64,000 nucleotides of DNA from Paraburkholderia aromaticivorans (lineage in GTDB: Bacteria; Pseudomonadota; Gammaproteobacteria; Burkholderiales; Burkholderiaceae): contig NZ_CP051515.1 of assembly GCF_012689525.1 (NCBI RefSeq), positions 248,001 through 312,000 of the forward strand. The letters run 5' to 3'. Position numbers and translations under genes: made by a program. The notes beneath the pieces are model-generated. The model was given only the letters and a program-made list of their open reading frames with translations, had not been told where the DNA came from and ran no database searches. The stretch's first letter is position 1, and every line of letters begins with the position of its first letter. Below, piece after piece: positions 18,501 to 25,645 of the stretch.

Positions 18501-18568
18501 GTCACGACGAGCTGATCCAGCGCGGCGGGATGTATTACCAGCTGGTCCAGAAACAGTTGAGTGCATGA
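15512..18568 (+). CDS. C39-peptidase ABC exporter with two cyclic-nucleotide-binding-like domains
   Basis: 1018 aa. Two cNMP-like domains (about 20-140 and 165-270) come before the C39 peptidase (about 305-430), whose Cys317 (EEMDCGAACLAM), His390 (WEGYHYVVV) and Asp406 (VADPA) are all present. Six TM helices (about 450-750) and a nucleotide-binding domain follow: Walker A GRSGSGKTTL at about 813, LSGGQIQRL, Walker B LLVFDEATSALD and H-loop IAHRLS. It should cleave the GG leaders and export the cores. The N-terminal cNMP pair is uncommon in C39 exporters and could gate transport by a nucleotide signal or simply bind leader or partner. It overlaps the activator gene by 4 nt. Confidence 0.93.
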   Translation: MDAPQTTPSAAEFLTSVEILSPFSRDEIERLAEYAQARFYAFGETVCSAGETADGLYVIRSGSVRIFTEEHGKETSMGVRKSGEIFADIAMLRTYVHEASVRSSAKTELLFIPRAAIEPVIAGNQAALAFVASYVAINSAGGFVAQLFDLRGKLNKAELEEYVRSVGVKRVAAGKEILKQDGREDRRLYVVRHGEVRIVRHEEGHDYTLATLGEGEIFGEKACLMRQEQMASVVATTDTRLLVIPERTVHFILERNPKLREVLDERIRYGDRELQRQKRVEQRRRLPLMLDLQTKPAMGEKVIKRFALVEQAEEMDCGAACLAMVCRHYSIPMTLGKLRELANVTTQGATLDSLARAGESLGFTARGVQCTFDSLRGFDLPFIVHWEGYHYVVVYGLSKDYVWVADPAVGFKKMTVEDFERGWSGTCLLFTGGPHLLQMSAARSPWIRFVGYLTPYKKILGHLFLATFVIQVLGVIPPLIIQNILDGVIVHQNVSLLHLLIGGLIIANVFSQLMSSIRAYLANFMVRNMDFAMMSQFFKHTMSLPFSFFAKRKTGDIFARFQENQTIRAFLTESTVTTALNLLMVFIYFTIMFVYNVKMTLVLIAFVIPIMALTAIATPKIKGYAREVFTASTESKSFLMEALAGVETIKGMGIERPVRLRWEKKYAKALEVQYRAHAFSILVGLGSQLLNAATTIAILWVGANLVLAREMTIGQLIAFNAFMGSVLGPLMGLVGLWSMLNDAGVAMERLGDVLDIEPEQKPQDLPSRVMLPELQGEISLSGVYFRYGENDSAYVLENISFDIKPGELVAIVGRSGSGKTTLAKLLVGFYTPTEGKMTIDGYDLGVVDKAYYRAQIGYVMQSNLLFSGTISENIASGDDAPDRRRIEEVAKMADAHGFISKMPLGYEQIVGERGIGLSGGQIQRLCIARALYHDPRLLVFDEATSALDSQSESNILGNMHDILKGRTAVIIAHRLSTIMRADKILVLYEGAIVEQGRHDELIQRGGMYYQLVQKQLSA

Positions 18569-19923
18569 TGATGAAAATACTCGACCAGATTGAAGAGGCC
18601 AGCCCCGCGATTTCGTACGCGGGCCTGATCGAGCGGATCGAGATTTTACGCTCGACATTGCGCTGGTCGTCGCGGCTGGAGCGCGCGGACATCGACAAAC
18701 TGCTCCGGCAAGCCACCTCGCTGCGCGACGAGGTGATGCAACTCTCGCACAAGGAGCGCTTCGTGCAGGCGGCGGTTGCCGCCGAGCCGCAAGCGAGCGC
18801 CGACCAATCGCGCGGCGCGCGCCGCAAAGCGCTGCTCGAACGCAGTTTCATTTTCGAAGGGACGTTTGGCGACAATCCGCGCCTGCTCGAATCGCTCGAA
18901 ATCGCCGAGAAAGCGGCACCGACCGATTTGCCGGTTTTGATCGACGGCGAGAGCGGCACCGGTAAGGAGTTGATGGCGAAGGTGATTCACGCCAACGGCT
19001 CGCGTTCCGACAAGCCGTTCATTTCCGTGAACTGCGGCGCGATTCCGGACAATCTGCTGGAGTCGGAATTGTTCGGCCATCGCAAGGGTGCGTTCACGGG
19101 CGCTTCGAACGATCGCAAGGGAAAATTCGAAAGCGCGCATACAGGTACCATCTTTCTCGACGAAATCGGCGAGTTGCCGCTCGCCGGCCAGGTGAAGCTG
19201 CTGCGTGTGCTGGAAGCGCATGAGATTCAGCGCGTCGGGTCCGATGAGACGATTGCGGTGGACACGCGCATCGTCGCGGCGACCAATCGCAATCTGCGGC
19301 GGCTCAGCGAAGAGGGCAAATTCCGCGAGGATCTGTTCTACCGGCTTAGCGTGATTCATGTGACGTTGCCGCCGCTGCGGGAGCGTCGCGATGAAATTCC
19401 GCTGCTGATCTCGTGGTTCGGCGACGAAGCCGCCGGCACGTTAAAGCGCAGGCCCGTGCGAATGACGCCGCGTCTGCGGGACTTTCTGCTGAACTATGCG
19501 TACCCAGGCAATATCCGCGAGTTGCGCAACGTGATGTATCGCGTGTCGTGTCTGGCCGGCGATATGGCCGATGTCGATCATTTGCCGGTGGACATGCGGC
19601 CGGCGGCGCCCGGATCGGCGGCGGCGTCCAACGCCGCGACCGCGACGGGGCAGGAGCCGATCAGCGTGGCTAACCTGATGTCGCTGAGCGACGCGAAGCG
19701 TGCGGCCAGCGACGACGCCGAAAAAGCCTTTCTCGAGCGCGGCCTTCGCGAAGTGAGCGGCACGGTCGCGGAACTGGCCCGTCGTATCGACATGAACCGG
19801 TCGCATCTGCAAATGCTGTTAAAGAAACACGGCCTGCATTCCAAAGACTTCCGCAACCGCAATCAACCAGGCGCGAACAAGAACGGCGCGGAAGATCGCG
19901 ACGACGAAGACAATGAGACGTGA
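18565..19923 (+). CDS. Sigma-54-dependent activator without a receiver domain
   Basis: 452 aa. An N-terminal helical region of about 90 residues has no recognisable sensor. The AAA+ core has Walker A GESGTGKE (about 128), the sigma-54 loop GAFTGA (about 175), [12 protein letters not shown] and the arginine-finger region FREDLFYRL. The C-terminal HTH (about 400-440, [18 protein letters not shown]) is Fis-like. It overlaps the exporter gene (ATGA-type junction). It resembles Sfa-type activators found in type VI clusters. The sigma-54 promoters before the precursor genes make it the obvious regulator; because no receiver is present, control by the local kinase/phosphatase is likely but unproven. 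Confidence 0.93.
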   Translation: MMMKILDQIEEASPAISYAGLIERIEILRSTLRWSSRLERADIDKLLRQATSLRDEVMQLSHKERFVQAAVAAEPQASADQSRGARRKALLERSFIFEGTFGDNPRLLESLEIAEKAAPTDLPVLIDGESGTGKELMAKVIHANGSRSDKPFISVNCGAIPDNLLESELFGHRKGAFTGASNDRKGKFESAHTGTIFLDEIGELPLAGQVKLLRVLEAHEIQRVGSDETIAVDTRIVAATNRNLRRLSEEGKFREDLFYRLSVIHVTLPPLRERRDEIPLLISWFGDEAAGTLKRRPVRMTPRLRDFLLNYAYPGNIRELRNVMYRVSCLAGDMADVDHLPVDMRPAAPGSAAASNAATATGQEPISVANLMSLSDAKRAASDDAEKAFLERGLREVSGTVAELARRIDMNRSHLQMLLKKHGLHSKDFRNRNQPGANKNGAEDRDDEDNET

Positions 19924-19947
19924 GACCGCGTCGTTAAAGCAGTAGGC

Positions 19948-20718
19948 TCAGGGCGACGGATTCAGAAGGGTTTTGTCTGACGCATTAGGGTCTTCAGCGC
20001 GCACGACAACGGCGGTGATGTTGTCGCGGCCGCCGCGCGCGAGCGCCAGGTCGACGAGTTCTTCAGACGCGTTCGCGCCCGCCGCATTGCTTAGCACAGT
20101 GAGCATGTCGTCTTCGCTGACTTCGTTGCTCAGGCCGTCGCTGCAGAGAAGGAAGACGTCGCCGTCCGTGACCTCGATGGCATCGTCGTCGAGTTCAAGC
20201 ACGTCGGTCGCGCCGACGGCGCGCGTGATCATGTGTTGCGCCGGATGATGCCGCGCCTCTTCCTCGGTGAGCACGCCGAGCGACTTCAGCGCTTCCACCT
20301 GACTGTGATCACGCGTGAGTTGCCGCAGGCTGCCTTCGCGCAGCAGGTACAGGCGGCTGTCGCCGGCCCATATGTAGCCGCAGAAGCGATCGCAGGCGAG
20401 CAGCACGACGACCGTGCTGCCGATACGCTGCACCTGGCGGCGCGCGGCTTCTTCCCTCAATTGACGATTGGCGGTTTGCAGGCGCGCGCGCGCATCGGCG
20501 ACGAAGGACTTCATGCTGATCGGCGGCGTGAGCCGGCCGAGCGCGTCGATCACCAGACGGCTCGCCAGATCGCCGACCGCGTGTCCACCCATGCCGTCGG
20601 CGACGGCCCAGCGTCCGAGCGCGGACTGGTCGAGGCAGGAATCTTCGTTGATTTCGCGGACGCGTCCGGCGTCGGAACGCGCGGACGACGTCCAGCGAAA
20701 TTGGCTCGCACAGGTCAC
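19948..20718 (-). CDS. PP2C-family Ser/Thr phosphatase
   Basis: 256 aa, GTG start 5 nt after the stop of the upstream precursor gene, with no separate ribosome site, which suggests translational coupling. Metal-binding and catalytic motifs are complete: RxxNEDS near residue 20, ADGMGGHAVGD, WAGDSRLYLLR, LCSDGLS and GGRDNITAVVV. The length is typical of bacterial PppA/Stp1. It should reverse phosphorylation by the kinase at 2681-4843. It is convergent with the activator gene, leaving only 24 nt between them. Confidence 0.9.
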   Translation of the reverse strand: MTCASQFRWTSSARSDAGRVREINEDSCLDQSALGRWAVADGMGGHAVGDLASRLVIDALGRLTPPISMKSFVADARARLQTANRQLREEAARRQVQRIGSTVVVLLACDRFCGYIWAGDSRLYLLREGSLRQLTRDHSQVEALKSLGVLTEEEARHHPAQHMITRAVGATDVLELDDDAIEVTDGDVFLLCSDGLSNEVSEDDMLTVLSNAAGANASEELVDLALARGGRDNITAVVVRAEDPNASDKTLLNPSP

Positions 20719-20723
20719 AACGT

Positions 20724-21011
20724 TTACACCGTATCGTTTCTGCTGCGTGCGTCGGGAGAGACACTGATGTTCGAGTTCGCGCCGGTGTTGCGGACATCGA
20801 CCGACTGGAACGTGTTGATCATCTGGTTAGCATAGAAGTTGTTGGTCACATCGTACAGGTTCACGACGGGTCCAATGCTCGGCGTATCGCGTACATAAGG
20901 CTGAATCCAGCCGTACACCCACGGGGCGCCGCCGCCGCCGCGAATCGCCGTCATCGCTTTACGGTCTAGCGCGAGGTTCAGCGAGAGGTCGCTTACTGTA
21001 ATAGAAGCCAT
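20724..21011 (-). CDS. GG-leader precursor peptide coupled to the phosphatase gene
   Basis: 95 aa. The leader MASITVSDLSLNLALD and KAMTAIRGG end at residue 26. The 69-residue core starts with Gly, Trp and Pro residues (GGGAPWVYGWIQPYV) and continues VVNLYDVTNNFYANQMIN, which echoes the QLIN and NANGNN blocks of the other cores. No Cys. It is first in a two-gene unit with PP2C under a sigma-54 promoter (21084-21099). The coupling means that making this peptide also raises phosphatase. Confidence 0.8.
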   Translation of the reverse strand: MASITVSDLSLNLALDRKAMTAIRGGGGAPWVYGWIQPYVRDTPSIGPVVNLYDVTNNFYANQMINTFQSVDVRNTGANSNISVSPDARSRNDTV

Positions 21012-21083
21012 GTCGTTTCTCCGGTTGGCCGCGTGTGTAACTCGCGCGGTGACGCGCGGTTAAGAAGTGTCTGGCCGTTATAG

Positions 21084-21099
21084 TGCAAGTGCTATGCCA
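21084..21099 (-). promoter_or_regulatory. Sigma-54 promoter of the precursor-PP2C unit
   Basis: Minus strand TGGCAT-N5-TTGCA, a very good -24/-12 match, 73 nt before the ATG at 21011. Confidence 0.8.
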
Positions 21100-21425
21100 A
21101 TTCGCGAGTGATTCGCGCGGTTTGTCGTAACGCCTTGATTGCCGGGCGATTGCGCGCGCTTGCGGATACAGCGCACGGGCGCGCATGAATTCATCGGTCG
21201 GCGGGCAGCCAACATACCCCTACGCGGACCGGTGCGCGACCCAACACATTCCGGCCGCTCGCCGTACCTCTTCAATCTACGCACTTCCTCCATCCACGGC
21301 AGCGGCAAATGAGCGCCGCTCGCCAACACTTCGACCAGATTTCTGTCGGCCCGCGACACACACTCGTCGCCCCCGGAGTATCGTGGTTTCTCGCGAAGCC
21401 CTTTAAATAAAGGCTTTCGCGCACA

Positions 21426-21441
21426 TGGCCCGGATGATGCA
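21426..21441 (+). promoter_or_regulatory. Possible sigma-54 promoter of the LRAT-like gene
   Basis: TGGCCC-N5-ATGCA with correct GG/GC spacing, 42 nt before the ATG at 21483. It is weaker than the precursor promoters. Confidence 0.45.
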
Positions 21442-21482
21442 AAAGATCTCGCAACAGTGTTGGAAATCGAAGCGAGACAGCC

Positions 21483-21980
21483 ATGAACACGAACCAAACC
21501 AGCAGCGAAAACAGCGAAGACCGCTGCGACGCTGCGTCCACCATCGACCTGCCGATCGGCGCGCATCTCGTCACGCAACGTCGCGGTTACGAACACCACG
21601 GCATTTATGTGGGCAATGGCCACGTGGTTCATTACTCGGGCTTTGCGGGTTCAGCGCATCGCGGCCCGGTTGAGGAAGTGGAACTGGAACGCTTCGCGGC
21701 CGGCCATCCGCTGACAATCCGTTCTACCCCGTCCGCCCGCTACGTCGGCGACGAAGCCGTGAGCCGCGCACGCTCCCGCCTCGGCGAAAACCATTATCGC
21801 CTGCTCACGAACAACTGCGAGCACTTCTGCGCATGGTGCCTGCTCGGCGAAAGCCGTAGCGAACAAGTGCATTGCTGCCTGCGCCATCCGCGTACCGGCA
21901 TGCATGCGCTGGTGTGCCTCGTGAAGGCTTTTGTGGAAAGCAGCGCGAAGGGCGCTCACGGTTCCGCTCAGTTGGCGTGA
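21483..21980 (+). CDS. LRAT/NlpC-P60-fold protein
   Basis: 165 aa. A polar N-terminus of about 20 residues is followed by an LRAT-type domain: HLVTQRRGYEHHGIYVGNG with the catalytic-type His, VVHYSGF, and NNCEHFCAWCLLGE with the predicted nucleophile Cys. LRAT-like bacterial proteins may be acyltransferases, amidases or peptidases. No signal peptide. With its possible sigma-54 promoter, it could modify lipid or peptide in the export pathway, or protect the producer. It could also be unrelated cargo. Confidence 0.75.
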   Translation: MNTNQTSSENSEDRCDAASTIDLPIGAHLVTQRRGYEHHGIYVGNGHVVHYSGFAGSAHRGPVEEVELERFAAGHPLTIRSTPSARYVGDEAVSRARSRLGENHYRLLTNNCEHFCAWCLLGESRSEQVHCCLRHPRTGMHALVCLVKAFVESSAKGAHGSAQLA

Positions 21981-22061
21981 ACCAGCGACACCGAATTTCA
22001 GTGACTCATTTCGGTGACTCATTTTAGTGATTCAACCATTCAAGGATTCAAGGAGAACATC

Positions 22062-22319
22062 ATGGCTGCCGCAGAAAAGACCTTGCACTGGGCTGTGGAC
22101 AAATGGCTCGCCCCGACCCCGTCGATGCCCGCTCGCGTCGTACAGTTCTGCCACCGTGCGTCGCAACATCAGCGCTATGTGTGCGTGGAAGCCTTGCGCC
22201 CGGGTGGCTTGCTGTCGATCTTCTTCTTCCGTCACGACGACGGCTCGTGGAACGTGTTTCCGCCGCAAGCTGAACGGCCCGCCATGAACGGACATCGCCG
22301 CGCTTTGCTAGCTGCCTAG
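22062..22319 (+). CDS. Small conserved-looking protein of unknown function
   Basis: 85 aa from the ATG at 22062, chosen because AAGGAG lies 6 nt before it; an upstream ATG at 22014 has none. The sequence has basic and aromatic residues (FCHRASQHQRYVCVEAL, SIFFFRHDDGSWNVFPP) and no signal or TM segment. It lies 81 nt after the LRAT-like gene, probably on the same mRNA. I do not recognise a family; an accessory or immunity role would only be a guess. Confidence 0.6.
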   Translation: MAAAEKTLHWAVDKWLAPTPSMPARVVQFCHRASQHQRYVCVEALRPGGLLSIFFFRHDDGSWNVFPPQAERPAMNGHRRALLAA

Positions 22320-23194
22320 TTCTCTGTCTGTGCAGACGCTTTCTTGATGATCCACTGATTGAACAGCAGCATCGCCGGCGTCATGGGTTTGCCCTTCAAC
22401 CATGTCAGCCAGTAACTGCCGGCGTGAACCTCCACTTCGAACGGGCGCACCAGCCTGCCTGTATTGATCTCGTGGTCGAACATCAGCGCGGGCGCGAGCG
22501 CGATACCCGCACCCTGCATCGCCGCTTCCACCATCAGCCGCGACGAATCGAACACCGGCCCGCGAATCGGCCGCGGCGGAATGCCCGCGGCGGTGAACCA
22601 GCTTATCCAGTCGTCGGTGCGATAGGAGCGCAGCAAGGTCTCGTCGACGAGATCCTCCGGCTTCGACAGACGCGCGGCGATCTCCGGCGTGCACAGCAGC
22701 GCAAGCGGCGCGTCGAGCAGACGGGTCGCGAGCGAACCGGGCCACGTGCCGTCGCCGAAACGGATCGCGAAGTCGAGGCCTTCGGTGGCGAGATCGACCA
22801 GGTTGTTGTTCGTCAGCAGCCGCAGTTCGACGAACGGATGCGCGTCGCGAAACGACTTGAGGCGCGGCATCAGCCAGCCCACCGCGAAGGTACCCACCAC
22901 GCCGACCGTCAGCACCTCGTGAAAGTGGCCGCCTTCGAATTGTTTGAGCACCGCTTCGATGCGATCGAATGCGTCGGTCAGCACCGGACGCAGCGCGAGG
23001 CCCTCGTCGGTCATGGCGAGGCCGCGCGGCAGGCGCTTGAAAAGCGGGGTGCCAAGCCGCTCTTCCAACGTTCGGACCTGCTGGCTGACGGCGGCCTGGG
23101 TGACGTTCAGTTCGAGTGCCGCGCGCGTGAAGCTCAGATGCCGGGCGGACGATTCGAAGGCGCGCAGCGCGTTCAACGGAAGGTACGGTCTCAT
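22316..23194 (-). CDS. LysR-family regulator of the AmpR/PenR type
   Basis: 292 aa. An N-terminal winged HTH (LPLNALRAFESSARHLSFTRAALELNVTQAAVSQQ, shown in parts) is followed by a typical effector domain. The LPLNALRAFE start and KRLPRGLAMTDEG region are characteristic of the GcvA/AmpR subgroup. It is divergent from the beta-lactamase relic at 23295-23574, the classical ampR-bla arrangement seen in Burkholderia penR-penA. With the target broken, it may be orphaned or keep other targets. It ends 4 nt inside the end of the convergent gene at 22319. Confidence 0.9.
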   Translation of the reverse strand: MRPYLPLNALRAFESSARHLSFTRAALELNVTQAAVSQQVRTLEERLGTPLFKRLPRGLAMTDEGLALRPVLTDAFDRIEAVLKQFEGGHFHEVLTVGVVGTFAVGWLMPRLKSFRDAHPFVELRLLTNNNLVDLATEGLDFAIRFGDGTWPGSLATRLLDAPLALLCTPEIAARLSKPEDLVDETLLRSYRTDDWISWFTAAGIPPRPIRGPVFDSSRLMVEAAMQGAGIALAPALMFDHEINTGRLVRPFEVEVHAGSYWLTWLKGKPMTPAMLLFNQWIIKKASAQTEN

Positions 23195-23294
23195 GGCGAA
23201 GGCATAAGATTTTCTTGTGAGTTGGCTAACTTATCATCGTTTGTCAGCGACCGGCGGAAAACTGATAGTTGCGGCTTCACACAAAGGAGCGGCG

Positions 23295-23574
23295 ATGATC
23301 ACAAGACGGAAGTTCGCGGGCGCAACTGCTGGCGTGGCTCGCGGCCAACGAGACCGGCGGCGCACGGATTCGCGCGAAGATGCCGAAGGACTGGGGCGTG
23401 GGCGACAAGACCGGCACCGGCGATCACGGCACCGCCAACGACGTGGCGATTCTGTGGCCGCCCGGACGCGGTCCGGTGCTGGTGACCGTGTACCTGACCG
23501 AAACGGATGGCGACGCGGCGCGCAGCAATGCGGCGATCGCGGACGTGGGCGCGCTGGTGGTGGCGTCTATCTGA
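23295..23574 (+). pseudogene. Class A beta-lactamase relic with internal deletion
   Basis: The start region (GGAG, then MITRRKFAG at 23295) looks like the beginning of a Tat-type beta-lactamase signal peptide. The frame then changes, and the second frame reads a class A C-terminus: LLAWLAANETGGARIRA, GVGDKTGTGDHGTANDVA (KTG motif) and NAAIADVGALVV up to the stop at 23574. The catalytic SxxK and SDN segments, about 170 codons, are missing. The two halves are out of frame, so no active enzyme can be made. The intact divergent LysR gene dates the loss as fairly recent. Confidence 0.85.
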
Positions 23575-23824
23575 TGCCGGCGCGGACAGGCACATACGCG
23601 ACGCAATGAAGGCCGCTGCGTCCCGCGGCCATCGCCGCCGATGCGCCGATCGAAGTATGCGACACTAGGGCCACACCGAAAGGAGGCGACTGCGGATCGG
23701 CCTCGATGGATGCGGTGAGAAGTTGACTGTCCATGGAAATGCTCGACACCTTCTGCCGACGTTCGTCCAGGTAAGCCGTCGGCTTGTCCAACCACGCATC
23801 GTTGCCCTTGATTCGGAGTCCCCT

Positions 23825-24289
23825 ATGTCTGTCTATGTCCTGGCATTGCTGATCGGCGTCGTGGCCGGTCTCCGCGCGATGACCGCGCCCGCCGCGGTCA
23901 GTTGGGCGGCATATCTGGGCTGGTTGCCGTTGCAAGACACGCCGCTGGCATTTCTCGGCTTCACCGCCACGCCGTATATCTTCACGGTGCTGGCCATCGT
24001 CGAACTGATCACCGATCAACTGCCGAAAACCCCTAGCCGTACCGTGCCGATGCAATTCGGCGCGCGTCTCGTGCTCGGCGGGTTGAGCGGTGCGGCGATC
24101 GGCGCGGCGCATGGCGGAGTGGGGAACGGGTTGATCGCGGGATTGATCGGTGCCGTGATCGGCACTTTGGGCGGCGCGAGAGTCCGTGGCGCGCTGGCGC
24201 GTGCGTTTGGACGGGACCAGCCGGCCGCGTTGATCGAAGATGCGGTGGCGATCGTCGGCGCGGTGTTGATCGTGATGGCGTTGCGTTAA
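23825..24289 (+). CDS. DUF4126-family membrane protein
   Basis: 154 aa from the ATG at 23825. Four hydrophobic stretches are present: VYVLALLIGVVAGLRAMTA, PYIFTVLAIVELI, GLSGAAIGAAHGGVGNGLIAG and AIVGAVLIVMAL. The RAMTAPAAVSW and LPKTPSRT motifs fit DUF4126. The function of the family is unknown. Monocistronic, followed by a symmetric terminator. Confidence 0.75.
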   Translation: MSVYVLALLIGVVAGLRAMTAPAAVSWAAYLGWLPLQDTPLAFLGFTATPYIFTVLAIVELITDQLPKTPSRTVPMQFGARLVLGGLSGAAIGAAHGGVGNGLIAGLIGAVIGTLGGARVRGALARAFGRDQPAALIEDAVAIVGAVLIVMALR

Positions 24290-24292
24290 TGC

Positions 24293-24345
24293 GCTTCAGC
24301 GAGACGAGACGAGACGAGACGCGTCTCGCCTCATTTCGCTGAAGC
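24293..24345. terminator. Shared terminator between convergent genes
   Basis: GCTTCAGCGA (24293-24302) pairs with TCGCTGAAGC (24336-24345). The loop holds GAGAC repeats (four in a row) and GTCTC that can pair further. It sits between DUF4126 and the TehA-like gene. Confidence 0.6.
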
Positions 24346-24357
24346 AGTTCGGGCAGT

Positions 24358-25377
24358 CTAGCTGGCCCGTGCGATACGTGAACCGGCGGGTGCCCGCGGT
24401 GCGGGCAGGGCACCCATAGCCGCAGTGGCGGGAATCAGTTTGCCGCGCACCAGCAAGCCCAACGTCTTCACCGCCAGAATCGCGATGATCACATTCGCCG
24501 CGATGAACAGAACCGGCGCGGCGTATTCAACCGGACCCGTCGCGCCTCGTTCGACCATCCAAAGCGCCATCGTCGGCAGGGCAGCCACGCCGAAGCTGAA
24601 GGCCCAGTAAGCCGGCACAAAAGCCTGTTGGCGAATCCACGGCAGCAAACGCAAGAGCAGCAGAGCCTGGTACAAGCCATAACCGAGCAGCACCAAAGCG
24701 AACAAGTCGGGCGTGCCGTTGCTCAGGCTCAGATAGGCCACGCCACCCACCACCGGCGGTGCAAGCTGGATGCCGAGCACTGGGCGCAATGCGTCGGGCA
24801 GCGGTTCATGCACGGCGGCGCGGTGCAGGATCAGCGATTCGATCGCGAGCCACGACAGCAAACCCGCGCCGAAAAACAGCCCGCCCAACTGATGGAAACC
24901 GAAGGCCGCCGCCGCTGTGCCCGCCACGAAGCTCGGCGCCACGGTCGGCAGATAAATGGCGGGCGTCACCAGTTCAGGCTTGCGCCCGCCTTGCCAGAGC
25001 CGGCCGTGCAAATACATGCCGAGCGCCAGTTGCGCGACCACGGCCACGCCGAACAGCGCGAGCGCCAACGTATGCGCGTAAGGCTGCAGAAGCTGCGCGG
25101 CCAGCAGGCTCGATACGGGGCCGAGCGCCGAGAACGACGATTGCACCGGATGCTGCATTTCCGTGCGGGCTTCGTCGGCGTGCGTCAGCCACTTTTGCCC
25201 GTATGCCACCAGAATCACGAGCCACACGACGAGCGCGGCCACGGTCATCACATCGCCCACCACGGCGGGCAGGTGCCAGAGCCTGATCGCCACGCGCCAC
25301 AAATTGGCGAACGCCAGCGCGCCCACCGCGATTCCGAAGAAAGCAACAGGAATCGTCCCACGATTGCTGTTCATCAT
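24358..25377 (-). CDS. TehA/SLAC1-family membrane transporter
   Basis: 339 aa from the ATG at 25377 (GGAGAATCG before it); about ten TM helices. The sequence (IPVAFFGIAVGALAFANLWR at the start, FHQLGGLFFGAGLLSWLAIE in the middle) fits the voltage-dependent anion channel/tellurite-resistance family. Members export C4-dicarboxylates, tellurite or small anions; the substrate here cannot be read from sequence. Confidence 0.8.
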   Translation of the reverse strand: MMNSNRGTIPVAFFGIAVGALAFANLWRVAIRLWHLPAVVGDVMTVAALVVWLVILVAYGQKWLTHADEARTEMQHPVQSSFSALGPVSSLLAAQLLQPYAHTLALALFGVAVVAQLALGMYLHGRLWQGGRKPELVTPAIYLPTVAPSFVAGTAAAAFGFHQLGGLFFGAGLLSWLAIESLILHRAAVHEPLPDALRPVLGIQLAPPVVGGVAYLSLSNGTPDLFALVLLGYGLYQALLLLRLLPWIRQQAFVPAYWAFSFGVAALPTMALWMVERGATGPVEYAAPVLFIAANVIIAILAVKTLGLLVRGKLIPATAAMGALPAPRAPAGSRIARAS

Positions 25378-25645
25378 CGATTCTCCAAAAGTTGCGTCGC
25401 GCTCCGATCTTCCGGTTCCACGCAATCGATGACCTACTTTAAAAGGCGGCGGCCAAACGCTGAATGCTGGGTGCGCTCAACAAATCGCGCGATCGTCTCA
25501 AGATGCAGCGAGCCGCATGCGGCAAGTGTTTGCGTCGTGGTTTCCGCTCATACCCCGGATTCCGCGCAGATTCAGCGCCGAAGCGCCCGTGGCGGGTATG
25601 ACAGCCCGGCGTCCTGGCGTAAAATTTCCGCTTCCCTATGAAGTC

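Noticed and set aside
21483..21980. LRAT-like gene as a phage or NlpC cell-wall hydrolase
   Set aside because: There is no signal peptide or wall-binding domain, and the motif order HHGIYVG then NCEHF fits LRAT better.
24300..24335. GAGAC repeats as a CRISPR-like array
   Set aside because: The units are 5 bp long with no spacers and fit the loop of a terminator.
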